Assembly (NCBI GenBank): GCA_017402895.1
Contig: JAFPLG010000124.1
Span: 1 to 5,475 of the forward strand
Origin: Paludibacteraceae bacterium
GTDB lineage: Bacteria > Bacteroidota > Bacteroidia > Bacteroidales > Paludibacteraceae
Length of the DNA: 5,475 nt
Direction: 5' to 3'
Shown here: piece by piece, positions 1-5,475 of the stretch
Layout: the number at the start of each line of letters is the position of its first letter
Position numbering within the stretch: the stretch's first letter is position 1
The notes under the pieces: generated by a model
What the model saw: only the letters and a program-made list of their open reading frames with translations
Told to the model about the DNA's origin: nothing
The model's database searches: none
Translations under genes and position numbers: made by a program

Positions 1-2
1 GA

Positions 3-2537
3 ATGGCTAAGGGTAAATACATAGTGTGGTTCTTGTTTGCAGGGCTGATAGCCCTGCTTGCTTGCTCTTGCTCTACGCAGAAGAACACCCGTGCTACGCG
101 TGTGTTCCACCAGACCAAGGTTCGCTACAACATCCTCTATAATGGCAACCTGGCCTACGAGGAGGGACTGCGTGCTATCCAGACGGCGGCCGAAGACGAC
201 TACTCGGGCATCCTGTCGCTCTATCCCGTCAGCGACCATAAAGCCGCTCAAGCGGCTACCTCCCAGATGGACCGCACGATAGAGAAGTGCCGTAAATCCA
301 TCAAACTGCACTCTATCAAGGCCAAACCCAAACCCGACCCCAAACGTCGTTCCGACCCGAAATACAAAGCATGGCTCAAACAAGAGGAGTATAACAACAT
401 GCTCTCCGAAGCATGGATCCGACTGGGCGAAGCGGAGTTTCATAAGGGCGATTTCCTGGGCTCGGTCGGCACATTCAACTACGTCATCAACCACTACCAG
501 CACGATGCCGATGTAGTGGCCCGTTGCCAACTGATGGTGGCGCGCGCCTATGCCGAGATGGGATGGCAGTACGAGGCGGAAGATATGCTTAGCAAGGTTC
601 AGCAAGATGCACTCCGCACGAAGCATGCGCATCTATATGGGGCTACCTCGGCCGACGTGTTGCTGCATGCTAAGCAGTACAAACAGGCCATCCCGTTTCT
701 GAAGATTGCTGTGCCGCACGAGAAACGTAAGGTCTATCGGCCGCGTTTCCAGTACGTGCTGGCCCAACTCTATCAGTCGCAAGGTCAGCGCCAGGAGGCT
801 ATCGAAGCCTACCGCAAAGTGATACGTCTGGCACCGCCCACGACCATGGATTTTCATGCGCGACTCAACATGGCGGAAATCAAAGGCAAGTCCGGGTTGA
901 AGGGATTGCGCCAAATGACGCGCCAATCCAAGCACAAAGACCACCTGGATGTTATTTACGGTACGATGGCTAATATATGGTTGCAGGCCGGTGATACGAC
1001 CAAGGCGCTGGAACTCTATCAATTGGCTATTGACACCGCGAAGAATGCTACGCTCGACAAGGCCGGTATACTGGTTCGGGCTGGTGACCTATATTTCGAG
1101 CGCAAGCAGTATGCTGAGGCACAGCCGTGTTATCGGGAAGCACTCACGATCTTCTCGTCTGAACACGAGCAGTATCGTCGTCTGCAGTCGCGCTCCGAGG
1201 TGCTGGACCAACTCATCACCTATGTCAATACCGTCACGCTCCAAGACTCGCTCCAGGCACTAAGCCGACTGAGCGAAGACGAACAGATAGCGGCCGTCAA
1301 GCGGGTGATCCAGGCCGAAGAAGAACAACGCAAGCGCGACTCGGCCCGGTTGGCTCAACAGGCCCGTGAGGACGAGATGGACGAAGGTCCGCGCAGCGTG
1401 AATACCTCGAATATGATTGGTGGCCCGGGTGCTGCCGGAGCGGCATGGTACTTTTATAACCCGCAACTGATTCGTCAGGGTAAGCAGCAGTTCCAACGCA
1501 GTTGGGGTAATCGTCCGCTGGAGGACCAGTGGCGTCGTATGTCCAAGTCGATTAGTTCGTTCGGTGAGGAGAGTCCTAGCGGAGAACAGATGGGTGACTC
1601 TACAGGCGGCAAATCGGATAGTACGCTCACGGGGGCATTGGCCGGACTGGATGCCCAGGCGCGTATGTACTACCAGCAGATACCGCATACCGAGGCCGAA
1701 CTGCAAGCCTCCGACAGCCTCATATGCGATGCGCTAAGCCAGATGGAACGTATCTATCGGTTTGACTTGCGTGATACGACCTTGGCAGATCAGACGCTCG
1801 CAACGCTCGACGAACGTTGTCCGAATCGCCCGAAACAGCAGATCACAGAGCAATGGCCCGAAATAACAGCCCGGCTGGATTCGCTGTACGAACAGACCTA
1901 CGATGCGTTCCGCGCACGACACTATGCACAAGTCAAGGCAGATTACCAGATGGCTCAGACGCTGGCCGGCGAGACGCAGCAGGCAGGTATTATGCCGCGC
2001 TTTATGTTCCTCTCGGCTGTGGCTTTGGCACGCACCGAAGGACAGGAACCTTTTGTGGCACGACTGCGCGAAATGGTAGAGCAGTATCCTACCCACGAAC
2101 TGAGTGCGAAAGCTAAGGATATGTTGGCTATGATGGGCCAGGGTATGGAGTCGCAGAAGGGAGGCAATGATTCGGACCTGGCTGACGCGCGTCAGAAGGC
2201 AGCAGACGAGGCAGCTAAGGCGGCCGAGGACGAAGCTAAGGCAAGCGGCGATGTGACGTTGCAGGACCAGAAACCTGTCGTGTTGCTGGTGCTGCCTAAG
2301 CAGGATGAGAAGCTATTCAACCAACTCCAGTATGAGGTGGCGCTGTTCAACTTCGAGGTGTTCTTGCTTCGTGACTTCGAACTCCGTCGTCAGTTGACGG
2401 CTGAAGGTCAATGGGCACTGGAGGTAGGACCGTTTGATACGCAGAAGGAAGCCGAGTGGTGGATAGGACTGATTGAGAAGAATCCGTCGTTGGCAAGCTT
2501 TATGCAAGAGCATACGATCGTGCCGCAGACGAAATAA
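3..2537 (+). CDS. porW: TPR-repeat lipoprotein, PorW/SprE family (type IX secretion/gliding-associated)
   Basis: An 844-residue predicted lipoprotein. The N-terminus has a short basic start, a hydrophobic segment (about residues 6-20) and Cys at 21 and 23. LLAC (18-21) fits a lipobox best, although C23 begins the CSTQKNT string that I recall as usual for the family. No acidic run follows the Cys, so surface display is not suggested. TPR-like helix pairs are visible at about 136-165, 173-199, 249-277, 319-346 and 354-384. A charged, probably coiled stretch (424-462) follows, then the family block WYFYNPQLIRQGKQQFQRSW with WGNRPLEDQWRR (about 481-510). A Lys/Ala/Glu-rich stretch (726-752) precedes the conserved C-terminal domain (LLVLPK, QLQYEVALFNFEVF, FELR). 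In Flavobacterium SprE and Porphyromonas PorW this family supports type IX secretion. Whether this organism has that system cannot be seen. Only two bases precede the chosen ATG, so promoter and operon context are missing. Family assignment is firm; the symbol is by similarity. Confidence 0.82.
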   Translation: MAKGKYIVWFLFAGLIALLACSCSTQKNTRATRVFHQTKVRYNILYNGNLAYEEGLRAIQTAAEDDYSGILSLYPVSDHKAAQAATSQMDRTIEKCRKSIKLHSIKAKPKPDPKRRSDPKYKAWLKQEEYNNMLSEAWIRLGEAEFHKGDFLGSVGTFNYVINHYQHDADVVARCQLMVARAYAEMGWQYEAEDMLSKVQQDALRTKHAHLYGATSADVLLHAKQYKQAIPFLKIAVPHEKRKVYRPRFQYVLAQLYQSQGQRQEAIEAYRKVIRLAPPTTMDFHARLNMAEIKGKSGLKGLRQMTRQSKHKDHLDVIYGTMANIWLQAGDTTKALELYQLAIDTAKNATLDKAGILVRAGDLYFERKQYAEAQPCYREALTIFSSEHEQYRRLQSRSEVLDQLITYVNTVTLQDSLQALSRLSEDEQIAAVKRVIQAEEEQRKRDSARLAQQAREDEMDEGPRSVNTSNMIGGPGAAGAAWYFYNPQLIRQGKQQFQRSWGNRPLEDQWRRMSKSISSFGEESPSGEQMGDSTGGKSDSTLTGALAGLDAQARMYYQQIPHTEAELQASDSLICDALSQMERIYRFDLRDTTLADQTLATLDERCPNRPKQQITEQWPEITARLDSLYEQTYDAFRARHYAQVKADYQMAQTLAGETQQAGIMPRFMFLSAVALARTEGQEPFVARLREMVEQYPTHELSAKAKDMLAMMGQGMESQKGGNDSDLADARQKAADEAAKAAEDEAKASGDVTLQDQKPVVLLVLPKQDEKLFNQLQYEVALFNFEVFLLRDFELRRQLTAEGQWALEVGPFDTQKEAEWWIGLIEKNPSLASFMQEHTIVPQTK

Positions 2538-2569
2538 AAAAAGAGAAGCCTCAAAAAGACCTCTCTTTT
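2536..2569 (-). terminator. Intrinsic terminator of the tRNA-Pro transcript
   Basis: On the minus strand, AAAAGAGA (complement of 2562-2569) pairs perfectly with TCTCTTTT (complement of 2539-2546). The intervening 15 bases extend the stem by five more pairs (G-U, G-C, U-G, C-G, U-A), leaving a 5-base loop. That gives a 13-bp hairpin running into a run of seven U. It starts two bases after the tRNA discriminator. Read on the plus strand, the G-U pairs become A/C mismatches, so the stem shrinks to 8 bp with a 15-base loop and only four T. It may still work weakly for the upstream lipoprotein gene, whose stop codon overlaps the T-run. Confidence 0.75.
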
Positions 2570-2570
2570 G

Positions 2571-2644
2571 TCGGGATGACAAGATTTGAACTTGCGACCT
2601 CCGGTCCCCCAGACCGTTGCGCTACCGGACTGCGCCACATCCCG
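2571..2644 (-). tRNA. tRNA-Pro (anticodon GGG)
   Basis: The minus strand folds into a complete 74-base cloverleaf: acceptor CGGGATG/CATCCCG, D-stem GCGC/GCGC with a GG-containing loop, anticodon loop CTGGGGG, five-base variable loop AGGTC, T-stem GCAAG/CTTGT with loop TTCAAAT, and discriminator A. The GGG anticodon (complement of 2608-2610) reads proline CCC and CCU codons. CCA is not encoded; CAAAAG follows the discriminator, so the tail must be added by nucleotidyltransferase. The top pair of the anticodon stem is an A27-G43 mismatch, and T-stem 49-65 is G-U. The gene is transcribed towards the lipoprotein gene and ends at its own terminator. The likely promoter lies about 220 bases upstream. 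Confidence 0.96.
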
Positions 2645-2649
2645 TCGTC

Positions 2650-2704
2650 GGAACGAGCTTGCGAGACAGAAACTCGCTACACGAGTTTAACTCGCCGCTG
2701 TTCC
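2650..2704. repeat. Hairpin H1, long imperfect palindrome
   Basis: Nested complementary arms on one axis: GGAAC (2650-2654)/GTTCC (2700-2704), AGC (2656-2658)/GCT (2697-2699), GCGAG (2661-2665)/CTCGC (2691-2695) and AAACTCG (2670-2676)/CGAGTTT (2682-2688), around loop CTACA. This makes 20 base pairs broken by small internal loops. AACTCGC also occurs twice in direct orientation (2671-2677 and 2689-2695). It begins six bases from the 5' end of the tRNA, so in the minus-strand transcript it would sit immediately before the mature tRNA. Function unknown. Confidence 0.75.
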
Positions 2705-2710
2705 TCCTCT

Positions 2711-2746
2711 TCAATCGAAATATCGCTTCGCTAGCATTTCGATTGA
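2711..2746. repeat. Hairpin H2, 11-bp perfect stem with 14-base loop
   Basis: TCAATCGAAAT (2711-2721) is the exact reverse complement of ATTTCGATTGA (2736-2746). The loop ATCGCTTCGCTAGC can form a further GCT/AGC mini-stem. The loop is the reverse complement of the H3 loop at 13 of 14 positions, so H2 and H3 appear to be copies of one element in opposite orientation. Confidence 0.85.
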
Positions 2747-2760
2747 GCGGCTTTCAGATC

Positions 2761-2796
2761 CCGATTAAAACGCTAGTGAAGCGATGTTTTAATCGG
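2761..2796. repeat. Hairpin H3, inverted partner of H2
   Basis: CCGATTAAAAC (2761-2771) is the exact reverse complement of GTTTTAATCGG (2786-2796), around loop GCTAGTGAAGCGAT. Stem length (11 bp) and loop length (14) equal those of H2. Compared with H2 read on the other strand, the arm differs at five of 11 positions. Each difference is matched on the opposite arm, while the loop differs at only one position. Confidence 0.85.
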
Positions 2797-2802
2797 AAAG
2801 GA

Positions 2803-2857
2803 GAAAGTGCGAGACGATTTATTTCGCAAGGCGAAATTCGTCAGTCGAGCCACTTTC
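2803..2857. repeat. Hairpin H4, long bulged palindrome
   Basis: Arms in order: GAAAGTG (2803-2809)/CACTTTC (2851-2857), CGA (2810-2812)/TCG (2845-2847), GACGA (2813-2817)/TCGTC (2838-2842) and ATTTCGC (2821-2827)/GCGAAAT (2831-2837). The loop is AAG and a TTT bulge lies at 2818-2820. In total 22 base pairs form on one axis. The outer arm competes with a smaller hairpin, CTTTCG-ACG-CGAAAG at 2853-2867. Function unknown. Confidence 0.75.
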
Positions 2858-2873
2858 GACGCGAAAGCGGGTG

Positions 2874-2904
2874 CAAAATTACTGCTTTTTTTTGATATAC
2901 GCAA
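2874..2904 (-). promoter_or_regulatory. Bacteroides-type promoter driving tRNA-Pro and its leader
   Basis: Read on the minus strand, TTG (complement of 2902-2904) is followed after 20 bases by TAATTTTG (complement of 2874-2881). This matches the Bacteroidota housekeeping pattern of a -33 TTG-type box and a -7 TAnnTTTG box. The next bases, CACCCGC, are those I recall following -7 boxes at many Bacteroides stable-RNA genes. Transcription would start near 2866-2869, leaving a leader of about 220 bases before the tRNA. No second such promoter was found closer to the tRNA. The -33 box ends about five bases before the miaB start codon. Confidence 0.65.
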
Positions 2905-2909
2905 GAAAA

Positions 2910-4247
2910 ATGATAAAAAAATTCTATATTGAGACCTATGGCTGCCAGATGAACGTGGCAGATAGTGAAGTGGTGGCTGCTATTATGGGCACAACGGATG
3001 CTACGTATACGGATAGCATCGACGAGGCCGATGTGATTATTCTCAACACCTGTTCGATTCGCGACAACGCCGAGCAGAAGGTTCGTCACCGCCTCCAGGA
3101 AATCCTACATGGTAAGTCATCTAATCGTCTGTCGTCTAATCGTCAGATGATAGGTGTTATCGGTTGTATGGCCGAGCGTATGGGGCAGGAACTGGTGGAT
3201 ACGTGCGGTGTGGATTTCGTGGCCGGTCCGGATGCGTATATGGATATCCCGAATCTGATTGCCCAATGTGAGCAGGGATTCAAGCCCGTCAATGTAGAAT
3301 TGAGTACGACCGAGACCTACCGCGAGGTGCTGCCTGCACGTCTGGGCAAGTCGATATCGGGCTTCGTGTCGATCATGCGTGGGTGCAACAATTTCTGCTC
3401 CTACTGTGTGGTGCCCTATACGCGTGGCCGAGAGCGTAGTCGCGACGTAGAGTCTATCCTGCGTGAGGTGCGTGACTTGCACGACAAGGGCTATAAGGAA
3501 CTGACACTGCTGGGCCAGAACGTCAATTCCTACCATCTCACGGCCGAGGACGGAACGCAGATCGACTTCCCGGATTTGTTGGCTATCGTAGCGGAGTCAG
3601 TGCCGGATATGCGTATCCGCTTCACCACCTCGCATCCTAAGGATATGTCCGACCGTACGCTGGAGACTATAGCCCGTTATCCGAACCTGTGCAAGTTTAT
3701 TCACCTACCGGTGCAGTCGGGCAGCAATGCCATTCTCAAGGCCATGAATCGCAAATATACGCGTGAGTGGTACCTGGATCGCATAGCTGCTATTCGTCGC
3801 ATCCTGCCTGATGCAACAATTGGTACGGACGTGTTCTGCGGCTTCCATGGCGAGACACTGGAAGATCATGCACAGACACTGAGTCTCATGCGTGAGGTGG
3901 GTTTCGATACGGCCTTTATGTTCAAGTATTCCGAGCGCCCGGGTACGTTCGCTTCGAAGCATCTGCCGGACAATATCCCCGAAGAGGAAAAAGTGCGCCG
4001 TCTGAACGAGATTATCGCCCTGCAGCAGGAACTCTCGTTGGCGTCTAATCAGCGCGAGATAGGTCGTACGGTCGAGGTGCTAGTCGAGGGATTCTCCAAG
4101 CGCAGCCACGAGGATATGTACGGACGTACCAGCCAGTACAAGACGGTGGTCTTCCCGCGTGCCGGCCGACATATAGGCGAATTGGTGCAGGTTCGTATCA
4201 AGTCCGCATCCGCCGCTACCCTATTGGGTGAAGTAGTGGCTAATTAA
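2910..4247 (+). CDS. miaB: tRNA (N6-isopentenyladenosine-37-C2)-methylthiotransferase MiaB
   Basis: MiaB is a radical-SAM enzyme with two [4Fe-4S] clusters. It adds a methylthio group to i6A37 of tRNAs that read UNN codons. At 445 residues it has normal length. The N-terminal UPF0004 domain begins MIKKFYIETYGCQMN and carries the second cluster's ligands Cys12, Cys48 (NTCSIR) and Cys86 (GCMAER). The radical-SAM signature CNNFCSYC gives Cys159, Cys163 and Cys166, followed by VVPYTRGRERSR. A TRAM RNA-binding domain occupies about residue 380 to the end. An in-frame GTG 39 bases upstream would add MQNYCFFLIYARK; I reject it because the family N-terminus starts at MIKKFY and the extension overlaps the divergent promoter. 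There is no Shine-Dalgarno sequence; the ATG follows AAGAAAA. A short in-frame duplication (SSNRL/SSNRQ) sits in the variable loop before Cys86. The gene is convergent with mutL, 24 bases apart. The plus-strand promoter was not identified. Confidence 0.95.
   Translation: MIKKFYIETYGCQMNVADSEVVAAIMGTTDATYTDSIDEADVIILNTCSIRDNAEQKVRHRLQEILHGKSSNRLSSNRQMIGVIGCMAERMGQELVDTCGVDFVAGPDAYMDIPNLIAQCEQGFKPVNVELSTTETYREVLPARLGKSISGFVSIMRGCNNFCSYCVVPYTRGRERSRDVESILREVRDLHDKGYKELTLLGQNVNSYHLTAEDGTQIDFPDLLAIVAESVPDMRIRFTTSHPKDMSDRTLETIARYPNLCKFIHLPVQSGSNAILKAMNRKYTREWYLDRIAAIRRILPDATIGTDVFCGFHGETLEDHAQTLSLMREVGFDTAFMFKYSERPGTFASKHLPDNIPEEEKVRRLNEIIALQQELSLASNQREIGRTVEVLVEGFSKRSHEDMYGRTSQYKTVVFPRAGRHIGELVQVRIKSASAATLLGEVVAN
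3117..3146 (+). repeat. 15-bp tandem duplication inside miaB
   Basis: TCATCTAATCGTCTG (3117-3131) is followed directly by TCGTCTAATCGTCAG (3132-3146), identical at 13 of 15 positions. It is in frame and encodes SSNRL then SSNRQ at residues 70-79 of MiaB, a poorly conserved surface loop between the second and third N-terminal cysteines. The reading frame and all cluster ligands remain intact. Confidence 0.8.
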
Positions 4248-4279
4248 TGGCTAAAGGCTAATGGTTATTGGCTAAAGGC
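4248..4279. repeat. 7-bp tandem repeat (consensus WGGCTAA) between convergent genes
   Basis: Consecutive heptads read TGGCTAA, AGGCTAA, TGGTTAT, TGGCTAA and a partial AGGC, about 4.6 copies. A further TGGCTAA at 4237-4243 overlaps the end of miaB. The array fills the whole 24-base gap, and the mutL stop codon (complement of 4272-4274) lies inside the fourth unit. No inverted repeat able to form a strong terminator was seen here. Confidence 0.8.
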
Positions 4280-5475
4280 GAGTTTCTATTTCGTTGTTGC
4301 TGAGGAGCGTTACTACGCGTTTGCCGTCCGGCGTACGTGTATAGTTCTTGAGTGCGAGCAGTCGGTCGCACAAGTCTTGCATTTCCTCTTGCGTCAGCAC
4401 CTTGCCGTAAGGAACGGCAATATTGCGTGCCATGGATAGCGCAATCTGTTCTTGCCATTTCTGCGCTACGTCGGCGCCGGTCTCCATGACGGCATGCAGG
4501 ATATCGCGAACCATCACGAGTGCGTCGCCTTGCGGCAGTTGAGCCGGTACACCGGAGATGCCATAACTGGTCTTGCTGAACTGATCGATAGCGAAACCGA
4601 TGGCACGCAGATCATCTACTATTGTCTCCATGATGGCCATCTCGTCGGCTGTCAGGTCCAGCACTTCCTGGAAGAGCAGTTGTTGGCTCACTCCTTTTTG
4701 CTCATGCATCTGGCGAAGCAGTGCATCGTACTGGATGCATATATGTGCACGATGCTGATTGATAATCATCAATCCATCTCGGGTGGGCAGCAGGATATAA
4801 CGTTCGGCATACTGATAAGGTACGCCGGTGGCTGTCTCGTGCTCGAAGAGCGGCGTCTGCGGACTGCTCGGGATAGACGGGGCAGGACGGTCCGGATAGA
4901 TCGTGCTCCAGTTGGACGGAGGTGTCTGCTTGCGGAAGGGGTTGTAGGTGGGGTCTACTTGGATATGCGGCATCGAAGGTTTGGATGGCGCGCTCAGCGG
5001 ACTCTGGGTCGGCAGGGTAGGCATCTCTATCTCGCCCGAACGGTCGAAGTCGATCGTGGGGGCCAGAGAGAATTTACCGATAGCTTCGCGAACCGATGCC
5101 AGCAGAATCTGGAAGATCGTCTGCTCGTCGGCAAACTTGATCTCCGTCTTCGTCGGGTGGATATTCACATCGATAGCCTCGGGTGCGATATCGAAATAGA
5201 TAAAGTAGGAGGGCGCATAGTCGCCAGGCAGCATGCCTGCATAGGCGGTGAGTATCGCTTTGTGGAAATAGGGGTGGCGCATATAGCGCCCGTTGACAAA
5301 GAAATACTGCTGTGCATTCTTGCTCGTGGACTCTGGTTTGCTCACAAAGCCTCGGATAGAAACCAGTTCGGTATCGGTCTTCAGGTCCACCAGATTGCTT
5401 GTGAACGAGCGTGAGTTGCTCTTTCCGTAGATAGCTTCGATACGTTGCTTCTCGTTGCTGGCGGGCAGGTCGAGC
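4272..5475 (-). CDS. mutL: DNA mismatch repair protein MutL, N-terminus cut by window edge
   Basis: MutL links MutS mismatch recognition to strand incision and excision. About 400 codons are visible, open to the right edge; the missing part should hold the GHKL ATPase core (roughly 200-plus residues, inferred). Counting from the edge, the remaining transducer domain carries FFVNGRYMRHPYFHKA (about 58-73) and VNIHPTKTEIKF (103-114), the latter containing the conserved ATP-contacting lysine region. A Pro/Ser-rich linker covers about 138-213. The C-terminal dimerisation domain starts at YQYAERYILLP (about 220) and ends TPDGKRVVTLL...EIETRL. The GTG at 5388-5390 is only an internal valine. The usual endonuclease motif DQHAAHERxxYE reads NQHRAHICIQYD (4725-4760), and the CPHGRP-like motif reads TPDGKR (4317-4334). 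Metal-dependent nicking is therefore doubtful. Identity as MutL is secure. Confidence 0.95.
   Translation of the reverse strand, partial: LDLPASNEKQRIEAIYGKSNSRSFTSNLVDLKTDTELVSIRGFVSKPESTSKNAQQYFFVNGRYMRHPYFHKAILTAYAGMLPGDYAPSYFIYFDIAPEAIDVNIHPTKTEIKFADEQTIFQILLASVREAIGKFSLAPTIDFDRSGEIEMPTLPTQSPLSAPSKPSMPHIQVDPTYNPFRKQTPPSNWSTIYPDRPAPSIPSSPQTPLFEHETATGVPYQYAERYILLPTRDGLMIINQHRAHICIQYDALLRQMHEQKGVSQQLLFQEVLDLTADEMAIMETIVDDLRAIGFAIDQFSKTSYGISGVPAQLPQGDALVMVRDILHAVMETGADVAQKWQEQIALSMARNIAVPYGKVLTQEEMQDLCDRLLALKNYTRTPDGKRVVTLLSNNEIETRL

Noticed and set aside
2571..2644. tRNA used as an integration (att) site
   Set aside because: No second copy of the tRNA 3' end and no integrase are present in the window.
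2650..2867. Integron attC sites or an invertible promoter
   Set aside because: No paired RYYYAAC/GTTRRRY core sites, integrase or cassette genes are visible, and the inverted repeats do not flank a promoter-sized segment; the H2/H3 loops are only 36 bases apart.
2650..2867. CRISPR array
   Set aside because: There are no direct repeats with regular spacers; the repeats are palindromes of differing sequence.
2617..2895. A 92-codon plus-strand frame across the tRNA and hairpin region
   Set aside because: It overlaps the tRNA and all four palindromes and its translation shows no domain; an accidental open frame.
2871..2909. GTG start giving MiaB 13 extra residues
   Set aside because: The extension is not family-like and coincides with the minus-strand promoter; ATG at 2910 starts the typical N-terminus.
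5388..5390. GTG as the mutL start codon
   Set aside because: The reading frame stays open to the window edge and the 28 upstream codons fit MutL, so this is an internal valine.
4452..5414. A 320-codon open frame on the plus strand opposite mutL
   Set aside because: It lies entirely antisense to a clearly recognisable MutL and its translation resembles no family; it is a shadow of mutL codon usage.

Overview
The window looks like a chromosomal segment of a member of the Bacteroidota, most likely order Bacteroidales. The evidence is a PorW/SprE-type lipoprotein, a Bacteroidota-style MutL, A-rich leaders without Shine-Dalgarno sequences, and a minus-strand promoter of the Bacteroides type (TTG, 20 bases, TAATTTTG). 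Species cannot be fixed from the sequence alone. No mobile element, CRISPR array or rRNA is visible.

Layout. Positions 3-2537 (+) encode a long TPR lipoprotein of the PorW/SprE family. A minus-strand tRNA-Pro(GGG) at 2571-2644 follows, with its own terminator squeezed between it and the lipoprotein stop codon. Positions 2645-2909 hold no gene. They contain four consecutive long hairpins and a promoter that points at the tRNA, so the hairpins probably lie in an unusually long tRNA leader of about 220 bases. Positions 2910-4247 (+) encode MiaB, the tRNA methylthiotransferase. A 7-bp tandem repeat separates it from the convergent mutL gene (4272 to the window edge, -), which is cut at its 5' end.

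How the genes work together. The three proteins are not an obvious single pathway: envelope or secretion (PorW-like), tRNA modification (MiaB) and mismatch repair (MutL). Gene orientation (+, -, +, -) argues for separate transcription units. The best candidate for something undescribed is the hairpin cluster at 2650-2867. Two of its hairpins share a 14-base loop in opposite orientations, while their 11-bp arms differ by five base-pair changes, all compensated.
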